The notes below the pieces were generated by a model that worked only from the letters and a program-made list of their open reading frames with translations, was not told where the DNA came from and did not search any database. From contig NZ_FOCB01000003.1 in the NCBI RefSeq assembly GCF_900109995.1, positions 186,001 through 250,000 of the forward strand: a stretch of 64,000 nucleotides of DNA, read 5' to 3'. The translations under genes and the position numbers were made by a program. Below, in pieces: positions 43,454-53,593 of this stretch (the stretch's first letter is position 1; each line of letters opens with the position of its first letter). The stretch is from Pseudomonas sp. ok272. GTDB taxonomy: Bacteria > Pseudomonadota > Gammaproteobacteria > Pseudomonadales > Pseudomonadaceae.

Positions 43454-46321
43454 TTACTTCACACGCTTGTCTCTTAATAACTGTTCAAGTTGCACGGCAT
43501 CCACCGGACGACTGATCAGATAGCCTTGTACTTCATCGCAAGACTGCGCCTCTAGGAACGCCAGTTGCTCGGGTGTCTCCACCCCCTCCGCCACCACTTT
43601 GAGCGACAAGCCATGGGCCAGGGCAATGATCGCCCGGGTGATCGCCGCATCGGCACCGTCCTCGCCCACCCCGCGAATGAACGCCTGGTCGATCTTCACG
43701 TAGTCCACCGGAATGCGCTTGAGGTAGCTCAACGACGAGTAGCCAGTGCCAAAGTCATCGATGGCCAGCTTCACCCCCAGGTCACGCAGTTGCTGGAACG
43801 TCGCGATGATGTGCTCGACGCTGTCCAGTAATTGGCTTTCGGTCAGTTCCAGCTCCAGGTAGCACGGCGCCAGGCCGGTTTCTTCCAGCACCTGGCGCAC
43901 CAGGCTGACGAGCTTGCCCTGGCGCAGTTGGTGCACCGATAGATTGACCGAGACCCGAATAGGCTCCAGCCCCTGGCGTTGCCACTCACACGCCTGCCAG
44001 CACGCCTGGCGCAACACGAACTCGCCAATCGGCCCGATCAAGCCGGTCTCCTCGGCCAGGCCAATGAATTCCCCCGGAGGTATCCGGCCGATGGTCGGAT
44101 GGTCCCAGCGTACCAACGCTTCGGCGGCGTTCAGGCGGCCGCTGGCGAGGCAGAGCTTGGGTTGATAAAACACCGTCAACTGGTTCTCCTCGAGAGCCTT
44201 GCGCAGGTGGTTTTCCAACTGCAAGCGCTCAAGGGTGCTGGCCTGCAGGCTGTCGGTGTAGAACTGGAAGTTGTTCCCACCCAAGTGCTTGGCGTGCTGC
44301 ATGGCCATGTTCGACTGGCTGATCAGTGCCGACATTTCCCGCGCGTTGTCGGGCAGCATGCTGATGCCCATCGACGCACTGACCACCAGTTCATGCCCCT
44401 CGATCGTCAATGGCAGCCGCAGCTTGGCCAGCAATCGGGTCGCGACCCGCGCCAGGCTGGACAGGCTGCCGTAGGCGTCGAACAGCACGGCAAACTCATC
44501 GCCGGACAAGCGGGCAATGGTGTCCGCCTCCGGCAACGCGCTGACCAGGCGACGCGCCATTTTCTGCAGCAGTTGGTCAGCCACCTCATGCCCCAGGCTA
44601 TCGTTGAGCAGCTTGAAGCGGTCCAGATTGATGTGCAGCAGCGCCAGGCTGCGACTGCCCTGGCGCACGCGCTGATGGGCCTCACGCAAGCGCTCGCGGA
44701 ACAGTGAGCGGTTGGCCAACCCGGTGAGTTCGTCGTTATGGGTCAGGTAGCGCATGCGCTCTTCGGACTCACGCCGGGCCGAAAGATCGGCGAAGAAGCC
44801 CACGATATGGCTGACGTTGCCCCGCGTATCGCGCACCGCACTCAGTTGCAACCATTGCGGATAGAGCTCGCCGTTCTTGCGCGCCTCCACCAACTCGCCC
44901 TGCCAACTGCCATGCTGTTCCAAGGCGTGGTGGATGGCCCCGTAATGGCGCTTGGCGTCCCGGCTGCACGGCAACTCGACCACGTTGCGCCCCAGCAAAT
45001 CCTCGGTCGAGTAACCGGACACCCGATTGAATGCCTGGTTGACCGCGATCACCGCGTAGTCCGGGTCAAAGATCAAGATGCCTTCGCTGGCCGCCTCGAA
45101 CACGGTGGCCGCCAGTTGCCGTTGTTGTTCCTGGTTCTTGCTGGCACTGATGTCGCGCCGGGTGCCGACCATGCGCAGGACCCGTCCGCTGGCGCTGCGT
45201 TCCACGGCTCGGCCACGGTCTTCGATCCACACCCAATGACCATCGCCGTGACGCACGCGGTATTCGATTTGATAGTCGTCGGTGCGGCCCTTCAGGTGCT
45301 CCACCAGCGCCCGGCGCAGCGACGGCACGTCTTGGGGATGCAGGCGCGGCTTGAGGTGGCTGAGCATCGCGGTGATGAACGCCGGTTCAAGGCCAAACAA
45401 CTCCTTGAGCTGGGTGTGATGCACTTCGTCTGTTTGCAGGTCCCAGTCCCACAGCCCCAACTCACTGGCGTTCAAGGCCAGCGCCAGGCGCGCTTCACTC
45501 TTGCTCAGGGCGCGATTGGCGGCGTCCCGTTCCTGGCTGCGTTGGGCCACACGGCTTTCGAGCCCGACCTGGGCCTCACGCAGTTCTTCTTCGGCCTGCC
45601 GACGCTGCTCGATTTCCCTGGCCAATGCCTGGTTGAGTTGATCGCTGCGCCGTTGTGCCTGTTGCAGGTGCTCGATCAGCGCCTGATTCTGGAAGCGCCG
45701 CAGCAACCCTCGCGAAATCAAGCGATTGACCTGCCACGCGACCACGCTCAAGGCGCCCAGGAGTATCAACCCCAGCCAGCCCCAGCCTTGCTGCTGTTCG
45801 TTGTCGCCCCAGAACAGATAGCCGATGGCGGGCAGCAAGCACGGCAAGGTAAAGGACAGGAACGCCGGCAGGCTCACGGCATAGGCGACGCTGGCCGACA
45901 GCGTCGCAGCGCCGATCAGGCCAAACACCCAGGCTTGTTGCAGGAAGTTGTCGCCCGGCACCAGGGCGATCCCCGCAGCGGCCAGGGTCAGCCCGCTAAA
46001 GGCCGAGCCCAGCAAGAACATGCGCCGCCAGGCCGGCTGTGCCTGACGACTGGGCATGGCCGAGTCGAAAGCGGCGACCTGGATCACCCGCAATGCCACC
46101 AATGACAGCAGCCAGACCAACCAGACACTCACCAGCCCGTAGTGCTGGGGGCTCCAGAGCAACCCGGCGCACACCAGGCCATTGATCAACATCAGCAGCG
46201 TGGGCAGCAGCGAGCCCTGATAGAGCAGGCGCGTACGCTCGACGGCCATTTCCATGGCGTATTGCTCGCGGATAACCTGTGGTTCCACAAGGGGCCCTGG
46301 CAGGTGGGTGCTGAGGGTCAT
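43454..46321 (-). CDS. Membrane PAS-GGDEF-EAL protein, probable c-di-GMP phosphodiesterase
   Basis: This 955-residue inner-membrane signalling protein contains, in order: about six hydrophobic segments (~30-205), a coiled coil (~210-275), two PAS domains (~285-400 and ~405-520), a GGDEF domain (~530-690) and an EAL domain (~700-950). The GGDEF motif reads SGDEF, so cyclase activity is doubtful. The EAL domain keeps [34 protein letters not shown] and EGVET, so phosphodiesterase activity is expected. I took the ATG at 46321; its ribosome-binding site is weak and the frame extends to 46384. It diverges from uvrD, as PA5442 does in P. aeruginosa. Confidence 0.9.
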   Translation of the reverse strand: MTLSTHLPGPLVEPQVIREQYAMEMAVERTRLLYQGSLLPTLLMLINGLVCAGLLWSPQHYGLVSVWLVWLLSLVALRVIQVAAFDSAMPSRQAQPAWRRMFLLGSAFSGLTLAAAGIALVPGDNFLQQAWVFGLIGAATLSASVAYAVSLPAFLSFTLPCLLPAIGYLFWGDNEQQQGWGWLGLILLGALSVVAWQVNRLISRGLLRRFQNQALIEHLQQAQRRSDQLNQALAREIEQRRQAEEELREAQVGLESRVAQRSQERDAANRALSKSEARLALALNASELGLWDWDLQTDEVHHTQLKELFGLEPAFITAMLSHLKPRLHPQDVPSLRRALVEHLKGRTDDYQIEYRVRHGDGHWVWIEDRGRAVERSASGRVLRMVGTRRDISASKNQEQQRQLAATVFEAASEGILIFDPDYAVIAVNQAFNRVSGYSTEDLLGRNVVELPCSRDAKRHYGAIHHALEQHGSWQGELVEARKNGELYPQWLQLSAVRDTRGNVSHIVGFFADLSARRESEERMRYLTHNDELTGLANRSLFRERLREAHQRVRQGSRSLALLHINLDRFKLLNDSLGHEVADQLLQKMARRLVSALPEADTIARLSGDEFAVLFDAYGSLSSLARVATRLLAKLRLPLTIEGHELVVSASMGISMLPDNAREMSALISQSNMAMQHAKHLGGNNFQFYTDSLQASTLERLQLENHLRKALEENQLTVFYQPKLCLASGRLNAAEALVRWDHPTIGRIPPGEFIGLAEETGLIGPIGEFVLRQACWQACEWQRQGLEPIRVSVNLSVHQLRQGKLVSLVRQVLEETGLAPCYLELELTESQLLDSVEHIIATFQQLRDLGVKLAIDDFGTGYSSLSYLKRIPVDYVKIDQAFIRGVGEDGADAAITRAIIALAHGLSLKVVAEGVETPEQLAFLEAQSCDEVQGYLISRPVDAVQLEQLLRDKRVK

Positions 46322-46582
46322 AGGCAATGTTCTTATTCTTATTAGAAGTGGGCGTGCAAACCCAAGCGTCGACGGAGCATACACAAGCCATTGCCCGGAC
46401 CAAACTGCTCCAGATCACAAAAACGCCGAAACAAATGCCCCTCGATTGCCCCGCGAAAACCCCGAAGGCACGGGCCACGAGGGCTGGCGATGAGTGACCG
46501 GTCGGTCGCCCTTTTTGATTCTTTTGTCGGTTAATCCAACGCTCGGTTTGCCCGGTGTGGCCCAGCACCCTAGAATGCCCCG

Positions 46583-48766
46583 ATGCGCGATGATCTCTCT
46601 CTTTTGCTGAACTCCCTCAACGATGCCCAACGCCAGGCCGTAGCTGCCTCCGTGGGTCGTCAGTTGGTCCTGGCCGGGGCTGGCTCCGGTAAAACCCGTG
46701 TGCTGGTGCACCGTATCGCCTGGTTGATCCAGGTCGAGAACGCGTCCCCGCACTCGATCCTGTCGGTGACCTTCACCAACAAGGCCGCTGCCGAGATGCG
46801 TCATCGCATCGAGCAGTTGATGGGTATCAACCCGGCCGGCATGTGGGTCGGCACCTTCCACGGCCTGGCGCACCGCTTGTTGCGGGCGCACTGGCAGGAA
46901 GCCGGCCTGAGCCAGACCTTCCAGATCCTCGACAGCGACGACCAGCAGCGGCTGGTCAAGCGGGTGATCCGCGAGCTGGGCCTGGACGAGCAACGCTGGC
47001 CCGCCCGCCAGGCCCAGTGGTTCATCAACGGCCAGAAGGACGAAGGCCTGCGCCCGCAACACATCCAGGCCAGCGGTGACCTGTTCCTGGGCACCATGCG
47101 CAGCATCTATGAAGCCTACGAGGCGGCCTGCCTGCGCGCCGGCGTCATCGATTTCTCCGAACTGCTGCTGCGCGCCCTCGACCTGTGGCGTGACCACCCG
47201 GGCCTGCTGGCGCACTACCAGAAACGTTTCCGGCACATTCTGGTGGACGAGTTCCAGGACACCAACGCCGTGCAGTACGCCTGGTTGCGCCTGCTGGCCA
47301 AAGGCGGCGACAGCCTGATGGTGGTCGGCGACGACGACCAGTCGATCTACGGCTGGCGCGGGGCGAAAATCGAGAACATCTATCAGTATTCCGACGACTT
47401 CCCGGATGCCCAGACCATCCGCCTGGAGCAGAACTATCGCTCCACCGCCGGCATCCTCAAGGCGGCGAACGCCCTGATTGCCAACAACACCGGGCGCATG
47501 GGCAAAGAGCTGTGGACCGATGGCGGCGAAGGCGAAGCCATCAACCTGTACGCCGCGTTCAACGAACACGATGAAGCGCGCTACGTTGTCGAAACCATCG
47601 AAAGCGCGCTGAAAACCGGCCTGGCGCGCAGCGATATCGCGATTTTGTACCGCTCCAACGCCCAATCGCGCGTTCTGGAAGAAGCCTTGCTGCGCGAGCG
47701 CATTCCGTACCGCATCTATGGCGGCCAGCGCTTCTTCGAACGCGCTGAAATCAAGAACGCCATGGCTTACCTGCGCCTGCTCGAAGGCCGTGGCAATGAC
47801 GCGGCCCTGGAGCGGGTGATCAACGTCCCGGCCCGTGGCATTGGCGAGAAGACCGTCGAGGCGATCCGCGACCACGCCCGCCACAGCGATGTGTCGATGT
47901 GGGAAGCCATGCGCCTGTTGATCGCCAATAAAGGCCTCACTGGGCGCGCCGCCGGTGCCCTGGGTGGCTTTATCGAACTGATCGAGAACCTGGCGGCGAA
48001 AACCGCCGAGATGCCGCTGCACCTGATGACCCAGACCGTCATCGAACAGTCGGGCCTGATCGCCTATCACGAAGCGGAAAAAGGCGAGAAAGGCCAGGCC
48101 CGGGTAGAAAACCTTGAGGAACTGGTCAGCGCCGCCCGTAACTTCGAGAACAACGAAGAAGACGAAGACCTGACGCCACTGGCCGCCTTCCTCGGCCATG
48201 CCTCGCTGGAAGCCGGCGACACCCAGGCCGACGAGCACGAAGACAGCATCCAGTTGATGACCTTGCACAGTGCCAAGGGCCTGGAGTTTCCCTACGTGTT
48301 CCTGGTGGGCATGGAAGAAGGCTTGTTCCCGCACAAGATGAGCCTGGAAGAGCCCGGGCGCCTGGAAGAAGAACGCCGCCTGGCTTATGTCGGCATCACC
48401 CGCGCCATGCAAAACCTGGTGATGACCTACGCTGAAACCCGACGCTTGTACGGCAGCGAGACCTACAACAAGGTTTCACGCTTCGTACGCGAGGTGCCCA
48501 AAGGCCTGATTCAGGAAGTGCGGCTGTCCAATAGCGTCAGCCGTCCGTTCAACGGGGCCAACAAGCAGAGCACCAGCAGCATGTTCGCCGGTACCGAGAT
48601 CCCGGAGACGGCGTTCAGCCTCGGCCAGCAAGTGCAACATGCGGTGTTCGGCGAAGGGGTGATCCTCAACTTCGAAGGCTCCGGGGCGCAGGCCCGGGTG
48701 CAGGTGAACTTCAGCGAAGGCAGCAAGTGGTTGATGCTGGGGTACGCCAAGCTGGAGGCGGTCTAG
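46583..48766 (+). CDS. uvrD: DNA helicase II UvrD
   Basis: UvrD is a 3'-5' superfamily 1A helicase that displaces excised strands in nucleotide-excision and mismatch repair. The 727-residue protein shows the Walker A motif (AGAGSGKTRVL), motif II (HILVDEFQDTNAVQY), motif III (VVGDDDQSIYGWRG), motif IV (LEQNYRS), motif V (LMTLHSAKGLEFPYVF) and motif VI (EERRLAYVGITRA). The C-terminal Tudor-like segment (GQQVQHAVFGEGVILNFEG) is present. The first ATG at 46583 is used. No LexA box was recognised upstream. Confidence 0.97.
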   Translation: MRDDLSLLLNSLNDAQRQAVAASVGRQLVLAGAGSGKTRVLVHRIAWLIQVENASPHSILSVTFTNKAAAEMRHRIEQLMGINPAGMWVGTFHGLAHRLLRAHWQEAGLSQTFQILDSDDQQRLVKRVIRELGLDEQRWPARQAQWFINGQKDEGLRPQHIQASGDLFLGTMRSIYEAYEAACLRAGVIDFSELLLRALDLWRDHPGLLAHYQKRFRHILVDEFQDTNAVQYAWLRLLAKGGDSLMVVGDDDQSIYGWRGAKIENIYQYSDDFPDAQTIRLEQNYRSTAGILKAANALIANNTGRMGKELWTDGGEGEAINLYAAFNEHDEARYVVETIESALKTGLARSDIAILYRSNAQSRVLEEALLRERIPYRIYGGQRFFERAEIKNAMAYLRLLEGRGNDAALERVINVPARGIGEKTVEAIRDHARHSDVSMWEAMRLLIANKGLTGRAAGALGGFIELIENLAAKTAEMPLHLMTQTVIEQSGLIAYHEAEKGEKGQARVENLEELVSAARNFENNEEDEDLTPLAAFLGHASLEAGDTQADEHEDSIQLMTLHSAKGLEFPYVFLVGMEEGLFPHKMSLEEPGRLEEERRLAYVGITRAMQNLVMTYAETRRLYGSETYNKVSRFVREVPKGLIQEVRLSNSVSRPFNGANKQSTSSMFAGTEIPETAFSLGQQVQHAVFGEGVILNFEGSGAQARVQVNFSEGSKWLMLGYAKLEAV

Positions 48767-48782
48767 ACCTTACGCAAGTCCA

Positions 48783-48874
48783 CTGTGGGAGCGAGCCTGC
48801 TCGCGATCGCGGTGTGTCAGGCAACATTGATCGTGAATGTGCCGACGTATTCGCGAGCGGGCTCGCTCCCACGG
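48783..48874. repeat. REPIN (inverted pair of REP sequences)
   Basis: Inverted units GGGAGCGAGCCTGCTCGCGA and TTCGCGAGCGGGCTCGCTCC flank a ~45-base spacer between uvrD and the EamA gene. Confidence 0.9.
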
Positions 48875-48903
48875 GTTTGGCGTTCATCATCAGGACAGAA
48901 CTC

Positions 48904-49344
48904 ATGAGCTCAGGCTTCTTTTCCTCTTGGACATTCTGGGCCCTGCTGTCGGCCGTGTTCGCCGCCCTGACCGCGATTTTCGCCAAGGTCGGCATCGAGA
49001 ACGTCAACTCCGACTTCGCCACCTTGCTGCGCACCGTGGTGGTATTGGTCAGCCTGGCCTTGATTTTGTACGCCACGGGCCAATATCAAGCATTGGGATC
49101 GATTTCCCCCAAGAGTTACCTGTTCCTGCTGCTCTCGGGGCTGGCCACCGGCGCATCGTGGATCTGCTACTTCCGGGCACTGAAGCTCGGGCCGGCGTCG
49201 CTGGTAGCGCCCGTGGACAAGCTCAGCGTGGTGCTGGTGGCGGTACTCGGCGTGATCCTGCTGGGCGAGAAGCTCGACCTGCGCCAATGGGGCGGGATTG
49301 GCTTGATCACGGCAGGCGTGGTCATGTTGGCGCTGCGCCGCTAG
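48904..49344 (+). CDS. EamA/DMT-type small membrane transporter
   Basis: This 146-residue inner-membrane protein has five hydrophobic segments and a single EamA domain, half the size of ordinary drug/metabolite transporters, so it probably dimerises. Typical phrases are AALTAIFAKVGIENVNSDFATLLRT near the start and YFRALKLGPASLVAPVDKLSVVL. I chose the ATG at 48904 with AGGACA upstream; the longer frame from 48727 runs through the REPIN. The substrate is unknown. Confidence 0.88.
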   Translation: MSSGFFSSWTFWALLSAVFAALTAIFAKVGIENVNSDFATLLRTVVVLVSLALILYATGQYQALGSISPKSYLFLLLSGLATGASWICYFRALKLGPASLVAPVDKLSVVLVAVLGVILLGEKLDLRQWGGIGLITAGVVMLALRR

Positions 49345-49521
49345 GCGATTTTCCTACTGAGCCCATCCACTCGCCTTACTGACAAATGTACATACGCCGC
49401 TTGTGCCGACCGAGCTGAATCTAGCCTGTCAGGCAAAAGCCCGAAACATATCGCCGCTAGCCTATGCCAGTTCACCTGTGCAACATGGCGCGCGTGCCAT
49501 CCACAAATGGGAATTCCCTTT

Positions 49522-50394
49522 ATGAAACGTTTTCTTAGCATCGCCATGGCGTTGTGCATCGGCCTGACGATGAGCCTTGACGCCAACGCCAAACGCTTTG
49601 GTGGCGGCAAGAGCTCCGGCGCTGCGCCGTCTCACCAGACCAGCCAAATGGCGCCTTCTTCTCCAGGCATGGGCGGCGCTGCTGCGACCGCTGGTGCTGC
49701 CGGTGCCGCGGGCGCGGCTGCCAAGGCCGGTGGCGCTTCGCGCTGGCTCGGCCCTCTGGCCGGTATCGCGGCCGGTGGCCTGCTGGCCTCCATGTTCATG
49801 GGCGGCGGTTTCCAGGGCATGCAGATCTTCGACATCCTGATCATGGCGGTCATCGCGTTTGTGATCTTCCGCTTCATCGCCGCCCGTCGCCGCAAGCAGC
49901 AGGAGCACCTGGCACCTGCCGGCGCGCCGATGCAGCGTGAAGTGTTCGAGCAAAAGCCGGCCATGGGCTCCATCTTCGGTGGCTCGGCGGCATCGGCCGC
50001 CGCCCGTCCGGTGATCAATGCACCGGCCTGGTTCAACGAAGAGCGCTTCGTTGAAGCTGCGCGTAGCCACTTCCAGTCCCTGCAGCAACACTGGGACGCC
50101 AACGAAATGGACAAGATCGCCGAGTTCGTGACCCCGCAACTGCTGGAGTTCCTCAAGCGCGAGCGTGCCGAGCTGGGTGATGCCTTCCAGTCCACCTATA
50201 TCGACAACCTCACCGTTCAACTGGATGGCGTGGATGATCGCGCAGACAAGACCATCGCCACCCTGACCTTCAGCGGTGTGTCGAAGACCTCGCGTTTCGA
50301 CCAGGGCGAAGTGTTCAGCGAAAGCTGGAACATGGAACGTCCGCAAGGCGAGAACCAGCCTTGGCTGGTGGCCGGTATCCGCCAGAACGGCTGA
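49522..50394 (+). CDS. Exported Tim44-like domain protein
   Basis: This 290-residue protein has a signal peptide or anchor (MKRFLSIAMALCIGLTMSLD), then an Ala/Gly-rich low-complexity region (~35-80), a membrane segment (~100-122, IFDILIMAVIAFVIFRFIAA), and a C-terminal Tim44-like domain (~170-290: FNEERFVEAARSHFQSLQQHWD). Bacterial members are membrane-bound with unclear function. The ATG at 49522 begins the signal sequence. A strong terminator follows. Confidence 0.88.
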   Translation: MKRFLSIAMALCIGLTMSLDANAKRFGGGKSSGAAPSHQTSQMAPSSPGMGGAAATAGAAGAAGAAAKAGGASRWLGPLAGIAAGGLLASMFMGGGFQGMQIFDILIMAVIAFVIFRFIAARRRKQQEHLAPAGAPMQREVFEQKPAMGSIFGGSAASAAARPVINAPAWFNEERFVEAARSHFQSLQQHWDANEMDKIAEFVTPQLLEFLKRERAELGDAFQSTYIDNLTVQLDGVDDRADKTIATLTFSGVSKTSRFDQGEVFSESWNMERPQGENQPWLVAGIRQNG

Positions 50395-50420
50395 TCCTTG
50401 CGCGTTTGCATGCAGTCATA

Positions 50421-50446
50421 AAAACCCCGGACTTGTCCGGGGTTTT
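50421..50446 (+). terminator. Intrinsic terminator of the Tim44-like gene
   Basis: AAAACCCCGGAC and GTCCGGGGTTTT form a perfect 12-bp stem with a two-base loop; the T-run makes it work in both directions. Confidence 0.93.
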
Positions 50447-50527
50447 CTATTTCGCGGTTACATCCATAGCGAGCTACTGTATAAACCGCCTCCTATTAAC
50501 CGCGCCATCAGCACGAGGATCCCGGCC

Positions 50528-50935
50528 GTGGAAGAAATCATCGAACAACTGCGTGAAGCCAACGAACCGGTACCGGTACCCTTGGAGCTACCTGACGAAG
50601 ACCAACTGGTGGAAATCGAGGAACAACTGTTCATCGATATCCCATTCGTCTTCAGAGAATTCCTGCTGACCGTCAGTGATGTCGTCTACGGCAGCCTGGA
50701 GCCGGTGACCGTCACCGACCCGCAATCGCACACTTACCTGCCGGACGTTGCCGCCAACGCGTGGGACGCAGGCGTGGAGCGCAGCCTGATCCCGATCTGC
50801 CAGGACGGTGATGACTATTACTGCGTAGAAGAAGACGGCACCGTGGTGCTCTGGCAGGCCGAAGACGAGTTGATTGCCGAAGAAACCTGGGAATCGGTGT
50901 GGCACTGGGCGCGGGACGTCTGGCTGGAAAGCTGA
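50528..50935 (+). CDS. SMI1/KNR4 (SUKH)-family protein
   Basis: This 135-residue acidic soluble protein has the SUKH layout: LEIEEQLFIDIPFVFREFLL-like helix (VEIEEQLFIDIPFVFREFLL), followed by a central strand region and a C-terminal Trp-rich helix (EETWESVWHWARDVW). SUKH proteins are often toxin immunity factors, but this one is between housekeeping genes with no toxin nearby, so a cellular role is as likely. The start is a GTG at 50528 with GAGG nine bases upstream. It converges with the antiporter gene. Confidence 0.8.
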   Translation: MEEIIEQLREANEPVPVPLELPDEDQLVEIEEQLFIDIPFVFREFLLTVSDVVYGSLEPVTVTDPQSHTYLPDVAANAWDAGVERSLIPICQDGDDYYCVEEDGTVVLWQAEDELIAEETWESVWHWARDVWLES

Positions 50936-50945
50936 TCACCCGTGA

Positions 50946-50987
50946 CCCGTAGCCGCTGGCGCGATATGCGTCGGCAGCGGCTACGGG
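50946..50987. terminator. Bidirectional hairpin between convergent SUKH and Kef-type genes
   Basis: CCCGTAGCCGCTG and CAGCGGCTACGGG form a perfect 13-bp stem around a 16-base loop. It has no T-run. Confidence 0.65.
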
Positions 50988-50995
50988 GGCTGGTT

Positions 50996-52759
50996 TCAGT
51001 GCCCCGACGCGTCCTTGTGATTGTCCAGGGTTTCCAGCAGGGCAATCTGCATGCGCGTATGCACGCGGATAAACCAGCGCCATAGCAGCGCCGCCACCGC
51101 GGCAGCCACCACGGCAATCAGCACCAGCAATTTGTTGGTTGGCAAGATGCTGGCCGACAAGGCCGCCAACAGCAGGAAAATCACCAACAACGAAAGGATC
51201 GGGATCACTTCGGCGATCACCCGACGTACGCGTTGCGTGTGGCGGCCGGCCATCTCCGGTTTCACGCCCATTTCCGCCAGCAACATCGAGAGCGCCTTGA
51301 GCTTGCGATAGGCGGCAATCAGAAACGGGAGCGACAGCAGCAGCGCCCCACCCCAGATCAGGGCTTTGTGCCAACCAGGATCGCTGACCCAGTCTTGCAG
51401 GTAGCTGGAGATCCGCCCGGCAAAGAACCCGCCCGAGAAGAAGACCGCCACCACCAGTGCCAGGTTGACCCCCACCTGCAACAGAATTCGCCGAATCATC
51501 GCCGCCAGCAGCGCGCCCTCGCCTTGCGGCTGGATGCTGCGCAGCCATTCGCCGTACATGCCCAGCACGCGAGCCACACGCGTCGGCATCACGGCGGCGA
51601 GCTTCAGCGACAGCGGATCGGCGGCACGAATCAGGTACGGCGTGAGCAAGGTGGTGATGGCCGACACCGCGACGGCCACCGGATAGAGGAAGTCGCTGGT
51701 GACCTGCAAGGTCATGCCCAGCGCCGCAATGATGAAGGAAAACTCGCCAATCTGTGACAGACCCATGCCGACCCGAAGTGAGGTACGGCCGTCATTGCCC
51801 GCGATAAACGCCCCAAGCCCGCAGGACAGCATCTTGCCCAGCACCACGGCGACGGTAATCACCGCGATCGGCCAGGCGTATTGCACAAGAATCTGCGGAT
51901 TGATCAGCAGGCCGATGGCGACAAAGAAGATCGCACTGAACATGTCGCGAACCGGTTCGATCAGCCGCTCGATGTCGACCAATTGCCGGGATTCGGCCAT
52001 GATCGCGCCGATCAGGAACGCCCCCAGCACCATGCTGTATTCAAGCTTGACCACCAGCAGGCAGAAGCCGAAACACAGGCCCAGCACGGTGATCAGCAGC
52101 ATCTCGTTGCTGTCGAATTTGGCCACATAGGCCAACAGGCGCGGCACCAGCAGGATCCCCACCACCAGCGCCACGATCATGAACAACGAGAGCTTGCCCA
52201 CCGTGGAGAACACTTCGCCGGAACTCACGGTGCCGCTGACCGCGATGCTCGACAGCAAGGCAATGATGCCGATGCCCAGGATGTCCTCGACAATCAGCAC
52301 GCCAAAGATCAACTGGGCAAAGCGCTGGTTCTTCATCTTCAGGTCATTCAGGGCCTTGACGATGATGGTGGTCGAGGAAATGGCCAGGATCGCGCCCAGG
52401 AACAGCGAGTCCATGGTGTTCCAGTCGAACCAGCGGCCAATTTCGTAGCCGATCCAGATCATCAGCACGATTTCCAGGAACGCGGCGATGAACGCCGTCG
52501 CGCCGACCTTGAACAACTTGCGCAGGCTGAACTCCAGGCCCAGGCAGAACATCAGGAAGATCACCCCCAACTCGGCGAGGATCTTGATGGTCTCTTCGTC
52601 GTGAATCAGCCCGAACGGCGGGGTATGCGGGCCAATAATGACACCCGCGACGATGTAGCCCAGGACCACCGGTTGCTTGAGCCGGTGGAACACGATGGTC
52701 ACCACACCGGCTATCAACATGATCACTGCCAGGTCCTGAATGAAACTGATGGCATGCAT
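50996..52759 (-). CDS. CPA2-family cation:proton antiporter (Kef/YbaL-like)
   Basis: This 587-residue inner-membrane monovalent-cation:proton antiporter is probably involved in potassium efflux. The Na/H exchanger domain (~1-390) has about twelve segments with the CPA2 landmarks VVLGYIVAGVIIGP, GVIFLMFCLGLEFS and LAISSTTIIVKAL. The C-terminal part adds two or three more hydrophobic segments but no TrkA-N nucleotide-binding domain, unlike KefB/KefC. The start ATG at 52759 is preceded by CAGGAGCC. The layout resembles PA5518. It diverges from a thioesterase gene. Confidence 0.9.
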   Translation of the reverse strand: MHAISFIQDLAVIMLIAGVVTIVFHRLKQPVVLGYIVAGVIIGPHTPPFGLIHDEETIKILAELGVIFLMFCLGLEFSLRKLFKVGATAFIAAFLEIVLMIWIGYEIGRWFDWNTMDSLFLGAILAISSTTIIVKALNDLKMKNQRFAQLIFGVLIVEDILGIGIIALLSSIAVSGTVSSGEVFSTVGKLSLFMIVALVVGILLVPRLLAYVAKFDSNEMLLITVLGLCFGFCLLVVKLEYSMVLGAFLIGAIMAESRQLVDIERLIEPVRDMFSAIFFVAIGLLINPQILVQYAWPIAVITVAVVLGKMLSCGLGAFIAGNDGRTSLRVGMGLSQIGEFSFIIAALGMTLQVTSDFLYPVAVAVSAITTLLTPYLIRAADPLSLKLAAVMPTRVARVLGMYGEWLRSIQPQGEGALLAAMIRRILLQVGVNLALVVAVFFSGGFFAGRISSYLQDWVSDPGWHKALIWGGALLLSLPFLIAAYRKLKALSMLLAEMGVKPEMAGRHTQRVRRVIAEVIPILSLLVIFLLLAALSASILPTNKLLVLIAVVAAAVAALLWRWFIRVHTRMQIALLETLDNHKDASGH

Positions 52760-52998
52760 GGCGATGGCTCCTGAGTGGGGGCGGACAAGCGTTGCGGATC
52801 AACGAAAAACGCCCGCTGGAAGGGCTTTTGCAGGGTAACACCACGACTTCTGGCAGAAATGCGGTGCAATATATGGAAACAGATAGACACAAGCGTGACG
52901 GCCGCCATTGACGCGGCGTCCCGTTAACGACGCTTTGAAATTGTTCAAGTGCCCGCAGAGGCACTCCCGTAATCCCTGCCTAGAACCGTGAGTGCGCT

Positions 52999-53481
52999 AT
53001 GGAACCCGGAAACGCCCAACTGTCGATGACGGTATTGATGACCCCTGACATGGCCAACTTCTCTGGCAATGTCCACGGTGGCACGCTGCTCAAATACCTC
53101 GACGAAGTGGCCTACGCTTGTGCCAGTCGTTATGCCGGTCAGTATGTGGTGACCTTGTCGGTGGACCAGGTGATCTTCCGTGAACCGATCCACGTGGGTG
53201 AGTTGGTGACCTTCCTGGCATCGGTCAACTTCACCGGCAACACGTCGATGGAGGTGGGCATCAAGGTGGTGACCGAGAACATCCGCGAGCGCTCGGTGCG
53301 CCACACCAATAGTTGCTTCTTCACCATGGTCGCGGTCGATGAGCAGCGTAAACCTGCACAGGTGCCGCCGCTGCAGCCGCAGAACAGCGAAGACAAGCGC
53401 CGCTACATCCAGGGTAAGCAGCGCCGGCAGATTCGCCAGGAGATGGAAAAGCGCTATCAGGAGATCAAGGCGGACGCCTGA
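52999..53481 (+). CDS. Acyl-CoA thioesterase, hotdog fold
   Basis: This 160-residue hotdog-fold hydrolase is of the YciA/BACH group. Its active-site helix region reads MANFSGNVHGGTLLKYLDEVAYACA, with the conserved Asn and Asp. A second conserved segment is YVVTLSVDQVIFREPIHVGE. The last 30 residues are highly charged and helical. It is a different family member from the thioesterase at 5458. The ATG at 52999 is used; no strong ribosome-binding site is visible. Confidence 0.9.
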   Translation: MEPGNAQLSMTVLMTPDMANFSGNVHGGTLLKYLDEVAYACASRYAGQYVVTLSVDQVIFREPIHVGELVTFLASVNFTGNTSMEVGIKVVTENIRERSVRHTNSCFFTMVAVDEQRKPAQVPPLQPQNSEDKRRYIQGKQRRQIRQEMEKRYQEIKADA

Positions 53482-53517
53482 GGCCGGTCAGACTGCCTTG
53501 TCGCCTTCGTTGGATTG

Positions 53518-53578
53518 CCTTCGCGAGCAGGCTCGCTCCCACGTGTGATCTTGTGTGGGAGCGAGCCTGCTCGCGATT
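53518..53578. repeat. REP palindrome between convergent genes
   Basis: Two REP units back to back (TTCGCGAGCAGGCTCGCTCC and GGGAGCGAGCCTGCTCGCGA) around GTGTGATCTTGTG form a long palindrome, probably ending both the thioesterase and pdxY transcripts. Confidence 0.85.
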
Positions 53579-53593
53579 GGGCTTAACACCCAC

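Noticed and set aside
46500..46582. LexA box upstream of uvrD
   Set aside because: I looked for CTGT-N8-ACAG and found no acceptable match.
50528..50935. SUKH protein as immunity gene of a toxin system
   Set aside because: No toxin gene is adjacent; its neighbours are a Tim44-like gene and an antiporter, both housekeeping in type.
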